Of a stretch of DNA of 58,921 nucleotides, positions 27,477-35,524 are shown piece after piece. Position numbers and translations under genes: made by a program. The number at the start of each line of letters is the position of its first letter. The stretch's first letter is position 1. The notes under the pieces were generated by a model, which was not told where the DNA came from, made no database searches, and saw nothing but the letters and a program-made list of their open reading frames with translations. Source of the stretch: an uncultured Flavobacteriales bacterium (lineage in GTDB: Bacteria > Bacteroidota > Bacteroidia > Flavobacteriales_D > Parvicellaceae). Where the stretch lies: contig CAJWIX010000005.1 of the NCBI GenBank assembly GCA_913042175.1, positions 1-58,921 of the forward strand, read 5' to 3'.

Positions 27477-28776
27477 AGTTAATTATAAAATCTAAAACTT
27501 TACTAAGAGAATGAATGGTATAATCTAAATCTTCGTAAGTAATAGCATCATTTAGAAAATAACTTTCGTATGCACTTGGCGGTAAGTATACTCCATTGGC
27601 TAACATAGCGTGAAAATATCGTTTAAAATATTCATTATCTCCCTTTTGCGAAGTCTTAAAATCTACAACAGGTTCATCCGTAAAATGAAGTGAAATCATT
27701 GACCCCATTTTGTTCAATTGATAAGGTATTGAGATCTGTTGAAGAATCTTATTTATTCCATTTGCTAAATAGGTTGTTTTATCTTTTAATGAAATAAAAA
27801 CGTTGGGGTTTTCTTTTAGATGATTTAACATGGCATAACCGGCAGACATGGCAATTGGGTTTCCACTTAAAGTCCCTGCTTGGTATACAGGTCCCTCTGG
27901 AGCTAAGTAATCCATGATTTCGGCTCTACCACCAAATGCGCCAACTGGTAAACCACCACCAATTACTTTTCCATAAGTAACTAAATCTGCATCAATAGAC
28001 AACACCTCTTGTGCTCCGCCTAAGGCCAAACGAAACCCAGTCATAACCTCATCAAAAATCAACAGTGCACCATTATCATGACAATGGTCTTTTAATTCTT
28101 TAATGAAATTTTCTTGAGGAAGTACGCAACCCATATTCCCTGCTATTGGCTCTAAAATAACCGCAGCAATTTCATTTTTATTCAATTCAAATAAACTACT
28201 AACTTGTTCTATATTGTTGTAATCTGCTATGAGGGTATCTTTTGCACTTGATGGAGTAACACCAGGACTGTTGGGCATACCAAATGTAGAAGCACCACTT
28301 CCTGCTTGAATTAAAAATGGATCTGCATGACCATGGTAGCATCCTGAAAACTTAATAATTTTATCCCTTCCTGTAAAACCTCTAGCCAATCTAACTGCAC
28401 TCATACAAGCCTCTGTTCCTGAGTTTACAAACCTAACCTTATCTACATTTGGAGCTAGCTCAACAACTAATGCTGCCATTTTGGTTTCTAATTCTGTAGG
28501 AATGCCATAAGAAGTTCCTTTATAACTTTGAGTATTAATGGCATCAATTACAGATGGATGGGCATGGCCAAGTATTAAAGGTCCCCAAGATGATATAAAA
28601 TCAATGTATTTATTCCCATCTTCATCATATAAATATGCTCCTTTTGCTTCTTTAATAAAAACTGGATCTCCACCAACTGATTTAAATGCTCTAACTGGTG
28701 AATTAACGCCACCGGGAATTACTCTTTTGGCATCTGTAAAGAGTTTTTTAGAGCGTTCATTTAACAAATTCAACAT
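27475..28776 (-). CDS. hemL: Glutamate-1-semialdehyde 2,1-aminomutase
   Basis: PLP enzyme that converts glutamate-1-semialdehyde to 5-aminolevulinate in the C5 heme pathway. The 433 residues match the family length. Typical stretches are [11 protein letters not shown] (21-31), [30 protein letters not shown], and the PLP site [17 protein letters not shown] with Lys270. It is divergent from kynU across 63 bases that hold two overlapping promoter candidates. It ends against the bidirectional terminator at 27446-27476. Confidence 0.96.
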   Translation of the reverse strand: MLNLLNERSKKLFTDAKRVIPGGVNSPVRAFKSVGGDPVFIKEAKGAYLYDEDGNKYIDFISSWGPLILGHAHPSVIDAINTQSYKGTSYGIPTELETKMAALVVELAPNVDKVRFVNSGTEACMSAVRLARGFTGRDKIIKFSGCYHGHADPFLIQAGSGASTFGMPNSPGVTPSSAKDTLIADYNNIEQVSSLFELNKNEIAAVILEPIAGNMGCVLPQENFIKELKDHCHDNGALLIFDEVMTGFRLALGGAQEVLSIDADLVTYGKVIGGGLPVGAFGGRAEIMDYLAPEGPVYQAGTLSGNPIAMSAGYAMLNHLKENPNVFISLKDKTTYLANGINKILQQISIPYQLNKMGSMISLHFTDEPVVDFKTSQKGDNEYFKRYFHAMLANGVYLPPSAYESYFLNDAITYEDLDYTIHSLSKVLDFIIN

Positions 28777-28777
28777 T

Positions 28778-28810
28778 TTGATAACTCAGATTTTAATTCA
28801 ACTATATTTG
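28778..28810 (+). promoter_or_regulatory. Putative kynU operon promoter
   Basis: TTG at 28778-28780, a 22-base spacer, and TATATTTG at 28803-28810, an exact TAnnTTTG match. The leader to the GTG at 28840 is about 23 bases. Confidence 0.5.
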
Positions 28811-28826
28811 CACAATAAACTTTCAA
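28799..28826 (-). promoter_or_regulatory. Putative hemL promoter
   Basis: Minus-strand TTG (28826-28824), a 17-base spacer, and TATAGTTG (28806-28799), one mismatch to TAnnTTTG. Its -7 box shares four base pairs with the divergent kynU -7 box. Confidence 0.4.
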
Positions 28827-28839
28827 AATTTCGAATATC

Positions 28840-30117
28840 GTGACTAATTGGGAATTTTCTTTAGCCTGTGCAAAAAAACTTGATGAAAATGATAACCTAA
28901 GATCATTTAGAGATCAATTTCACTTTCCAAGCTTTAGTGAAAATTACCTTGTATACTTTACGGGTAATTCTCTTGGGTTACAGCCTAAATTAACCAAATC
29001 TTATGTATTAAAAGAATTAGATGAATGGGCCAAATGGGGTGTTGATGGGCATACTAATGCAGAAAGACCATGGATGCCTTATCACGAATTATTCACTGAA
29101 AAAATTGCCACATTAGTTGGGGCTAAACCCCATGAAGTTGCCGTAACTCATAGCTTAACAACAAACCTTCATTTATTGATGGTTTCATTTTACAGGCCAG
29201 AAGGTAAAAGATGTAAAATATTATGTGAGAAAAAAGCATTTCCAAGTGATCAATATGCACTTCAAAGTCAGCTTAAATTTCATGGATTTGATCCCGATAA
29301 AGACCTCATTGAAGTTGGACCACGTCAAGGGGAATACACCATTAGAACTGAAGATGTTTTAGCAAAAATTGAAGAGTACAGTGACGAAATTTCTTTAATT
29401 ATGATTGGAGGAGTAAATTACTTTACCGGTCAAGTATTTGATATGAAAAAAATTACAGAAGCTGGTCATAAGGTTGGCGCAATGGTTGGATTTGACTTGG
29501 CCCATGGAGCTGGAAATATCATACTTAATCTGAATGAATGGAAGGTAGATTTTGCCACTTGGTGTTCATATAAATATCTCAACTCGGGTCCTGGAGGTGT
29601 TAGTGGATATTACATAAATGAAGATCATGTAACAAATGAAGAAATTCCAAGATTTGCTGGTTGGTGGGGACACAATAAAGAGGATAGATTCAAAATGCCA
29701 GATAAATTTTCACCCATCCCAACAGCAGAAAGTTGGCAACTATCAAATGCCCCAGTTATTTCTATGGCTGCACATTTAGCATCACTAGAACTATTTGAAA
29801 AAGCTGGGATGCAAAATTTAAGAGCCAAAAGTATTCAGCTGACCAATTTCCTTGAATTTATAATCAACGAAATCAACAAAGATTCAACAATAAATCTGGA
29901 AATAATTACTCCTAAAAATGAAGCTGAAAGAGGTTGCCAATTGTCAATTGTTGCTCATGGAGCAGAAAAGAAATTATTTACAGAATTAACAAAACAAGGT
30001 GTAGTCTCTGATTGGAGAGAACCTAATGTAATTAGAATTGCTCCAGTACCATTATATAACAACTTTGAAGATGTATATCGATTTGGATTAATTTTACAAA
30101 ACGCGCTCAAACTATAA
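28840..30117 (+). CDS. kynU: Kynureninase
   Basis: PLP enzyme that cleaves kynurenine or 3-hydroxykynurenine to anthranilate or 3-hydroxyanthranilate plus alanine. The 425 residues include FTGNSLGLQPK (about 41-51), GVDGHTNAERPWMPYHE, FDLAHGAGN (the PLP-contacting Asp) and the Schiff-base region TWCSYKYLNSGPGG with Lys245. Near the C-terminus is SDWREPNVIRIAPVPLYN. The start is GTG at 28840, placed at the usual N-terminus. The stop overlaps the ATG of a small membrane-protein gene (TAATG), followed by kmo, which forms a kynurenine operon. Confidence 0.96.
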   Translation: MTNWEFSLACAKKLDENDNLRSFRDQFHFPSFSENYLVYFTGNSLGLQPKLTKSYVLKELDEWAKWGVDGHTNAERPWMPYHELFTEKIATLVGAKPHEVAVTHSLTTNLHLLMVSFYRPEGKRCKILCEKKAFPSDQYALQSQLKFHGFDPDKDLIEVGPRQGEYTIRTEDVLAKIEEYSDEISLIMIGGVNYFTGQVFDMKKITEAGHKVGAMVGFDLAHGAGNIILNLNEWKVDFATWCSYKYLNSGPGGVSGYYINEDHVTNEEIPRFAGWWGHNKEDRFKMPDKFSPIPTAESWQLSNAPVISMAAHLASLELFEKAGMQNLRAKSIQLTNFLEFIINEINKDSTINLEIITPKNEAERGCQLSIVAHGAEKKLFTELTKQGVVSDWREPNVIRIAPVPLYNNFEDVYRFGLILQNALKL

Positions 30118-30281
30118 TGGAAATACATTCCAACATAAAATTATATCTTCTACTATTGGGAATAATGGTCATTGGTCTATTTGTATGGAAATTATCAACA
30201 AAACTTTTTTCAAGATTTAATCAATCTTCAGAAAATATTTTTAATCAATCTGCTTATAAGAAAAGATGGAAAAGAAAGTAA
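30117..30281 (+). CDS. Small membrane protein in the kynurenine operon
   Basis: 54-residue open frame with an ATG overlapping the kynU stop (TAATG) and a stop 16 bases inside kmo. Residues about 7-24 form one hydrophobic membrane segment (IKLYLLLLGIMVIGLFVW), followed by a cytoplasmic-type basic tail ending KKRWKRK. The 1-base overlap with kynU and the fact that it accounts for nearly all of the 148-base kynU-kmo gap suggest a translated, coupled gene. No family is recognised. It could be an unrelated small membrane peptide or a modulator of the operon; neither is shown by sequence. Confidence 0.55.
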   Translation: MEIHSNIKLYLLLLGIMVIGLFVWKLSTKLFSRFNQSSENIFNQSAYKKRWKRK

Positions 30282-31603
30282 TAATCGTTGGAGCTGGTCT
30301 AGTAGGGTCTCTTTGGGCTGTTTACATGCAAAAAGCTGGTTATAAAGTAACAATATATGAGAGAAGGCCAGATATCAGAGAAGCTGAAATTTCTGCTGGT
30401 AAATCAATAAACCTTGCCTTGTCAAATAGAGGTTGGAAAGCGTTGAGAAATGCAGGTGTTGAGGAAGAGGTGAGAAAAATTGCTATACCCATGCCTGGCA
30501 GAATAATGCATGATTTAGATGGTGAATTGACATATCAGCCCTATGGGAAAAAAGATGAAGCTATTTATTCCGTTTCAAGAGGACATTTGAATGCTATCAT
30601 GATGGATATTGCAGAAAATAAAGGCCATGCAAAAATACATTACAAACATCAGTGTTTAGACGCAAATTTAAATGAGGGTATTGTTAAACTAAAAAACTTA
30701 AACAATGGAGAAGTTTTTGAAGATCAAGCAGATTTAGTTTTTGCGGCAGATGGTGCTTTTTCAGCAGTTAGATATAATGCCATGCAAAAAGTGGATCGAT
30801 TTAATTACAGTCAGTTTTATATAGAAGATGGGTATAAAGAATTGCTACTTCCTGCAGATGAAAACGGAAATTATCAACTAGAAAAAAACGCATTACATAT
30901 TTGGCCAAGAGGTAGATTTATGCTTATTGCCCTTCCTAATGAAGACGGATCTTTTACATGCACCTTGTTTATGCCTTATGACAACCATGAATATGCTTTT
31001 AATGATTTAACCTCTGATGAAAAAATAGATCAATTTTTCAAAACAGTTTTTCCAGACTTTCATAGTTTAATGCCAAACTTAATAGAAAACTGGCACCAGC
31101 ATCCACTTTCGTCTCTTTCGATTGTCAGATGTTACCCTTGGACTATGGGTAAATTTGCTTTAATGGGAGATTCTTGTCACGCCACTGTTCCTTTCTATGG
31201 ACAAGGAATGAATGCAGGATTTGAAGATTGTTCAGTCATGTGGGAATTGTTTCAAAAACATCAAAATTGGGCTGACACATTTAAAGCTTACCAGACTACA
31301 AGAAAACCCGATGGAGATGCACTTCAAGACCTTTCATTACACAATTACTACGTGATGAGAGACCACGTTGCTAATGAAGATTTTTTGTTGCAGAAAAAAA
31401 TTGAAGCAAAACTACATGAAAAACACCCAGATAAGTGGATTCCATTATATAGTCAAGTAACTTTTAGTCATATCCCATATTCAAAAGCAATTGCGCAAGG
31501 CAAAAAACAAGATTTAATCATGAAAGAAATACTTAAAGATCCTGCTATTAAAGAAAATTGGGATTCTGAAGAAATTGAAGAAAAAATCTTAGCACAACTA
31601 TGA
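30266..31603 (+). CDS. kmo: Kynurenine 3-monooxygenase
   Basis: FAD-dependent aromatic hydroxylase converting kynurenine to 3-hydroxykynurenine with NADPH and oxygen. The 445 residues have the N-terminal dinucleotide fold IIVGAGLVGSLWAVYMQKAG (6-25) and the ribose-binding YERRPD. The second FAD motif is FALMGDSCHATVPFYGQGMN (about 300-319). Family-specific stretches are GKSINLALSNRGW and a C-terminal FSHIPYSKAIAQG. With kynU it gives 3-hydroxyanthranilate; the downstream dioxygenase is not in this window. Its end overlaps the next gene by four bases. Confidence 0.96.
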   Translation: MEKKVIIVGAGLVGSLWAVYMQKAGYKVTIYERRPDIREAEISAGKSINLALSNRGWKALRNAGVEEEVRKIAIPMPGRIMHDLDGELTYQPYGKKDEAIYSVSRGHLNAIMMDIAENKGHAKIHYKHQCLDANLNEGIVKLKNLNNGEVFEDQADLVFAADGAFSAVRYNAMQKVDRFNYSQFYIEDGYKELLLPADENGNYQLEKNALHIWPRGRFMLIALPNEDGSFTCTLFMPYDNHEYAFNDLTSDEKIDQFFKTVFPDFHSLMPNLIENWHQHPLSSLSIVRCYPWTMGKFALMGDSCHATVPFYGQGMNAGFEDCSVMWELFQKHQNWADTFKAYQTTRKPDGDALQDLSLHNYYVMRDHVANEDFLLQKKIEAKLHEKHPDKWIPLYSQVTFSHIPYSKAIAQGKKQDLIMKEILKDPAIKENWDSEEIEEKILAQL

Positions 31604-32370
31604 TAAAAAAAGCATTTTATATATTATTCATAGGTTTGATTTCTACTTCTGTATTTGGCCAATTTCATAAAAAGAAAAACCGCCCTTTAGTAGAACTTGA
31701 TGGCACTTATAAAATGCATCACTTTTACATTAGTCCTGGACTAACTTTTATGTTGCCAAATGAAATGGAAAGATTAGGTGGGATTAAGAATGACAGTATT
31801 AATCCAAGAGGTAGATTGGCTTATTTAATTGAAATTGGAGGCTACAAAATCTTTAATGGTGGTGGGAACATTTTTAATTATATGGATTATGGATTAAGTT
31901 ATAAGAAATTATCTGGTAGTGAAATAATAAAGCCAACAGATACGAAGTCAATTTTCAAAAAAAGGTTTCTTAGTTTAAACTATAACATTAACAACATTTA
32001 TCAGTTAAATGATACTAAATTCATTCAATCTAGTATTGGAGCTAATCTTGATTTTATGCTTTTTGAAAAGCAACCCGTTCCTTTACCCACAAACTCAGAT
32101 AGATTACTATTGTCATTCCATTTAAAAGTAGGTTATGGAATGAAATTCCAAAACAGGTTATTTATTATTCCAACTTTGGAAACCCCCATTTTAAATATTA
32201 AGCAATGGGAAAATGGAAAGTCAACATATGGCATTTTCAATAGCCGATATAGACCATTGCTACTTAAAGTTAGAATTTTGTGGTTAAAAAGACCTAAAAG
32301 AGGAGACTGCCCTCCTGTTTATTTAAATCCGGAAGACAAGGCAAGATATGATAGAAATTACATGCAATAA
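31600..32370 (+). CDS. Putative outer-membrane beta-barrel protein
   Basis: 256-residue exported protein with a signal peptide (about 1-20, FIGLISTSVFGQ). The rest has alternating polar/aromatic short strands (YLIEIGGYKIF, YMDYGLSYKKLSG, FHLKVGYGMKFQNRLFIIP) suggesting a small beta-barrel, then a Pro-rich C-terminal tail (GDCPPVYLNPEDK). No named family is recognised. Its four-base overlap with kmo and one-base overlap with the thioesterase gene place it in the same transcript. A metabolic link to kynurenine is not evident. Confidence 0.65.
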   Translation: MIKKAFYILFIGLISTSVFGQFHKKKNRPLVELDGTYKMHHFYISPGLTFMLPNEMERLGGIKNDSINPRGRLAYLIEIGGYKIFNGGGNIFNYMDYGLSYKKLSGSEIIKPTDTKSIFKKRFLSLNYNINNIYQLNDTKFIQSSIGANLDFMLFEKQPVPLPTNSDRLLLSFHLKVGYGMKFQNRLFIIPTLETPILNIKQWENGKSTYGIFNSRYRPLLLKVRILWLKRPKRGDCPPVYLNPEDKARYDRNYMQ

Positions 32371-32891
32371 TGACAAATAAGATTAAAAAAGTTTCAGAAT
32401 CATTAGCAGTGCAAACTAAAATGGTTCTACCTCACGACACTAACCCCTTAAATACGCTTTTTGGAGGAAGACTATTAGCTTGGATGGACGAAATTGCAAG
32501 TATTTCTGCACACAAACATTGTGGTAGAGTTGTAGTAACAGCATCTATTAATAATGTATCTTTTGATCAACCGATTTTTGCAGGTGAAATAGTGAGTTTA
32601 CATGCCAAAGTCAGTAGAGCATTTAATTCTTCAATGGAAGTCTTTGTAGATGTATTTGTTGAAAATGCAGACGGAAGTAAGAAAAAGAGTAACGAAGCTA
32701 TTTACAATTTTGTTGCTATTGACCAAAATAGAAACCCAATAAGTGTTCCACCAATAGTGCCAGAAACACAGGAAGAAAAAAATAGATTTGACTCTGCACT
32801 CAGAAGAAAGCAACTCAGTTTAGTTTTTGCAGGAAAATTAAGTCCTGAAGAAGCAACTGAGCTGAAATCCGTTCTATTCCCCAAAAAATAA
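32370..32891 (+). CDS. Acyl-CoA thioesterase (hotdog fold)
   Basis: 173-residue cytoplasmic hotdog-fold enzyme hydrolysing acyl-CoA thioesters, of the YciA/acyl-CoA hydrolase group. The motif region is NPLNTLFGGRLLAWMDEIAS (about 24-43), with the catalytic Asp in WMDEIA. It continues with VTASINNVSFDQPIFAGE (about 57-74) and the VDVFVENADGSKK strand. The C-terminal tail is longer than the domain itself. The start overlaps the upstream stop (TAATG), and the next gene begins three bases after its stop. Confidence 0.88.
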   Translation: MTNKIKKVSESLAVQTKMVLPHDTNPLNTLFGGRLLAWMDEIASISAHKHCGRVVVTASINNVSFDQPIFAGEIVSLHAKVSRAFNSSMEVFVDVFVENADGSKKKSNEAIYNFVAIDQNRNPISVPPIVPETQEEKNRFDSALRRKQLSLVFAGKLSPEEATELKSVLFPKK

Positions 32892-32893
32892 TT

Positions 32894-33502
32894 ATGATAG
32901 CTGAAAAATGCATACCAATTTTTATTCAAGCAATAGAAGATTATCATCTTAAAGATGATATAAATTCAACTTTAGTTATGCCATCTGAATTAAATAATTT
33001 TGAAGCCTTACTCTATGAAAAATGTTGGATAGATACAGTACAATGGCATATGGAAGATTTAATAAGAAAACCGAATATTGATCCAGTTGAAGGAATGTCA
33101 TTAAAGAGAAGAATTGATCAATCCAATCAAGACCGTACCGATACTGTAGAAAAAATAGATGATTTCTTTTGGGTGAAATTTAAGGATAATGGTGACAATA
33201 CATCAACATGGAATACAGAAAGTCCGGGTTGGGTTTTGGATAAATTATCTATTCTGTGTTTGAAAATTTACCATATGAAGGAACAAACACTTAGAACAGA
33301 TACGGATGAAATTCATATTGAAACATGCACAGGTAAACTTCAAGTCTTAGTACAACAACAAGATGATTTGACTATCTCATACAATAACTTAATTGATGAC
33401 TATGCAAATGGATTTAAAGTCATGAAATTGTATAGACAAATGAAAATGTACAACGATAAAAACCTAAATCCAGTATTGTATAAAAAGTCATCTTCAAATT
33501 GA
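32894..33502 (+). CDS. DUF4254 domain-containing protein
   Basis: 202-residue soluble, mostly helical protein. It matches the DUF4254 pattern: LLYEKCWIDTVQWHMEDLIR (about 34-53) and SLKRRIDQSNQDRTDTVEKI (about 66-85), with a basic C-terminal region. DUF4254 proteins are of unknown function. They often lie directly before a family 9 glycosyltransferase, as here, where the stop TGA overlaps the TTG start of that gene. A role in lipopolysaccharide-core assembly or its control is inference from this neighbourhood. Confidence 0.82.
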   Translation: MIAEKCIPIFIQAIEDYHLKDDINSTLVMPSELNNFEALLYEKCWIDTVQWHMEDLIRKPNIDPVEGMSLKRRIDQSNQDRTDTVEKIDDFFWVKFKDNGDNTSTWNTESPGWVLDKLSILCLKIYHMKEQTLRTDTDEIHIETCTGKLQVLVQQQDDLTISYNNLIDDYANGFKVMKLYRQMKMYNDKNLNPVLYKKSSSN

Positions 33503-34476
33503 ATATTTTAATCATACGATTTTCTTCACTAGGTGATGTCATTCTTTTAAGGCCAGTTGTAATTAGTTTATTAAAAGAATATCCTAACACTAACATTTCT
33601 ATTTTATCAAATATCAATTTTAAATCCCTTTTTGAATTTGATCATCGAATTCATTTTATAGGAATTGATTTAAACAAGGAGAAAAAAAATATTTCTCAGA
33701 TAATAAACCATGTTTTTAAAGAACATCAAGCTAAAAAATTCAATGCAATTTATGATTTACATAATGTAATAAGATCAAAAGCCATTCGTTTGGCATTAAA
33801 AACGAGAGGAATAAAAACACGCGTTTTTGAGAAGGGAAGAAAAGAAAAGAAATTACTAATTCAAGGTGAAATCCCTTTTAAACAGTTGACTCACACTACC
33901 AATCGATATTTAAATTGTTTAAGAAAAGATTTTCCACTTATATCGTCAGATTTTTCAAATCAAAAAATGAAAAAATCTAATGAAAAGCTTGAAAGAACCA
34001 TTGGTATTGCTCCTTTTGCCAAACATGAAAGTAAAATATGGCCGATAGAAAATTTCAAAGAAGTTGAAGATGCTATGGAGGGATACAATTTTCTGATTTT
34101 TGCTTTTGGTAAAAAAGAGAGGGATCAAACCAGTAAAATTTTTAAAAACTACACTTTGGTTGATGAGAACCTGAATTTTGAACAACAATTAAATTTAATT
34201 AATCAATTACCTGCATTTATTTCTATGGATAGTGCAAATATGCATTTAGCCAGCTTGACAAACACAAAAGTAATTTCCATTTGGGGACCAACTCATCATT
34301 ATATTGGTTTTGGACCATTAAATAATGAGAAATACATCATAAACAACCCCAAAAATGAAGCCATTTCAGTTTTTGGAAAGATTAAAACAAAAGATCAGGA
34401 AAAAGCTAAAGAAAGTATGAATTCAATTAAAACTGAAAGTGTAATTAATATGCTTAAGCTAGCTCTTAAAGATTAG
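33499..34476 (+). CDS. Glycosyltransferase family 9 (heptosyltransferase-like)
   Basis: 325-residue cytoplasmic glycosyltransferase of the GT9/ADP-heptose:LPS heptosyltransferase family. It starts at a TTG giving NILIIRFSSLGDVILLRPVV (residues 2-21), the standard GT9 N-terminus. The C-terminal donor-binding half has IAPFAKHESKIWPIENF (about 171-187), FISMDSANMHLASLTNTKV and SIWGPTHHYIGFGP. It probably adds a sugar during lipopolysaccharide-core synthesis; the exact sugar is not visible. It shares four bases (TTAG) with the convergent purS. Confidence 0.88.
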   Translation: MNILIIRFSSLGDVILLRPVVISLLKEYPNTNISILSNINFKSLFEFDHRIHFIGIDLNKEKKNISQIINHVFKEHQAKKFNAIYDLHNVIRSKAIRLALKTRGIKTRVFEKGRKEKKLLIQGEIPFKQLTHTTNRYLNCLRKDFPLISSDFSNQKMKKSNEKLERTIGIAPFAKHESKIWPIENFKEVEDAMEGYNFLIFAFGKKERDQTSKIFKNYTLVDENLNFEQQLNLINQLPAFISMDSANMHLASLTNTKVISIWGPTHHYIGFGPLNNEKYIINNPKNEAISVFGKIKTKDQEKAKESMNSIKTESVINMLKLALKD

Positions 34477-34724
34477 ATCTCTTCTAAAGAAAATGAATAG
34501 CTTTCCATAATCTTATTACACAACAATTTACCACATGCTTGATCTACGTAATCTTTTGCATCATTCTCGTTATCTGCATCTACATACAAGGTAATGTGTT
34601 TACCTATTCTAACATTACTGATTTCATTTAAACCTAAATTGCTCATACTTTGTGTTACAGCTTTACCTTGAGGATCTAATAAAGCTTCTAAAGGCATAAC
34701 ATCAATACTAGCTTTGAATTTCAT
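34473..34724 (-). CDS. purS: Phosphoribosylformylglycinamidine synthase subunit PurS
   Basis: 83-residue small subunit of the three-part FGAM synthase (PurS, PurQ, small PurL) in purine synthesis. The frame opens further upstream to 34856, but the ATG at 34724 gives the family N-terminus MKFKASIDVMP and overlaps the pssA stop by four bases. Recognisable stretches are LDPQGKAVTQSMSNLG (about 16-31), VRIGKHITLYVDA (about 38-50) and ACGKLLCNKIMESYSF (about 63-78). Partner genes purQ and purL are not in this window. Its stop overlaps that of the convergent glycosyltransferase. Confidence 0.9.
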   Translation of the reverse strand: MKFKASIDVMPLEALLDPQGKAVTQSMSNLGLNEISNVRIGKHITLYVDADNENDAKDYVDQACGKLLCNKIMESYSFSLEEI

Positions 34725-35428
34725 TTGGTGTAATTGTTTAAAATTGAAAATATAAAGTACAAAAGTATAATTATAGGCATAACCATTACTACATTTCCAA
34801 ACATAAATAGTAAAATAAAACTCAACACTGCAAAAAGCATCAACAGATATTTCCATTTGTTTGATTTAAAATCAAAACTTACAAATTTTAGTGCCATGAA
34901 TTTCCACTTAGTAACCATTGTAAAACTCAATAACAAAACCAGCAAAGTGTAATGCAAATGGTACTCCTCTAACAATGATGGCTGAAATAGAAACACCAAT
35001 GTGATAGATACTACAGCAAGAGCAAAAGCTGGACTTGGAAGGCCAATGAAATCACTGGTTTTTTCTTCTAGCAAATTGAACTTAACTAATCTTATGGCTG
35101 CATTTACTGGTATTAAACCTAAAATTAAAAATAGCACAACTACATAATAAGAATGAGTGAAATTGAATTGGTCCACTACCAAATTAAATACAATTGTTGC
35201 AGGTGCTATACCAAAAGTAAATAAGTCTGCAAAAGAGTCAAATTGGGCTCCAAAAGATGATTCAACCTTTAATAATCTAGCAGCAAATCCATCCATCAAA
35301 TCAAAAAAAGCAGCAAAAACAATTAACAACAAGGCTATCTCTATTTTATCTTGAAAAGCAAAATAAACTGAACACCAACCACTTAATAAATTAATGGCCG
35401 TAAATAAATTTGGAATATGTTTTTTCAT
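34721..35428 (-). CDS. pssA: CDP-diacylglycerol--serine O-phosphatidyltransferase
   Basis: 235-residue polytopic membrane enzyme making phosphatidylserine from CDP-diacylglycerol and serine, the route to phosphatidylethanolamine. The CDP-alcohol phosphotransferase signature is complete: Asp43, Asp46-Gly47, Ala50-Arg51, Gly60, Asp64 and Asp68. The N-terminus IPNLFTAINLLSGW is typical of type II PssA in Bacteroidota. There are about six to seven membrane segments. It is first in a two-gene operon with purS. The other CDP-alcohol enzyme to consider would be phosphatidylglycerophosphate synthase, but this N-terminus fits PssA better. Confidence 0.92.
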   Translation of the reverse strand: MKKHIPNLFTAINLLSGWCSVYFAFQDKIEIALLLIVFAAFFDLMDGFAARLLKVESSFGAQFDSFADLFTFGIAPATIVFNLVVDQFNFTHSYYVVVLFLILGLIPVNAAIRLVKFNLLEEKTSDFIGLPSPAFALAVVSITLVFLFQPSLLEEYHLHYTLLVLLLSFTMVTKWKFMALKFVSFDFKSNKWKYLLMLFAVLSFILLFMFGNVVMVMPIIILLYFIFSILNNYTK

Positions 35429-35524
35429 ATTTCTGTAAACTAAAATAAGCTAAACATCGTTTTACAGATTAGTTATAAACAAAAAATTACCCTTTACTTG
35501 ATAATTTATCTTTAATTTTAACAT

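Noticed and set aside
34725-34856. N-terminal extension of PurS
   Set aside because: The extra 44 codons overlap pssA in another frame and do not match PurS; the ATG at 34724 gives the family length.
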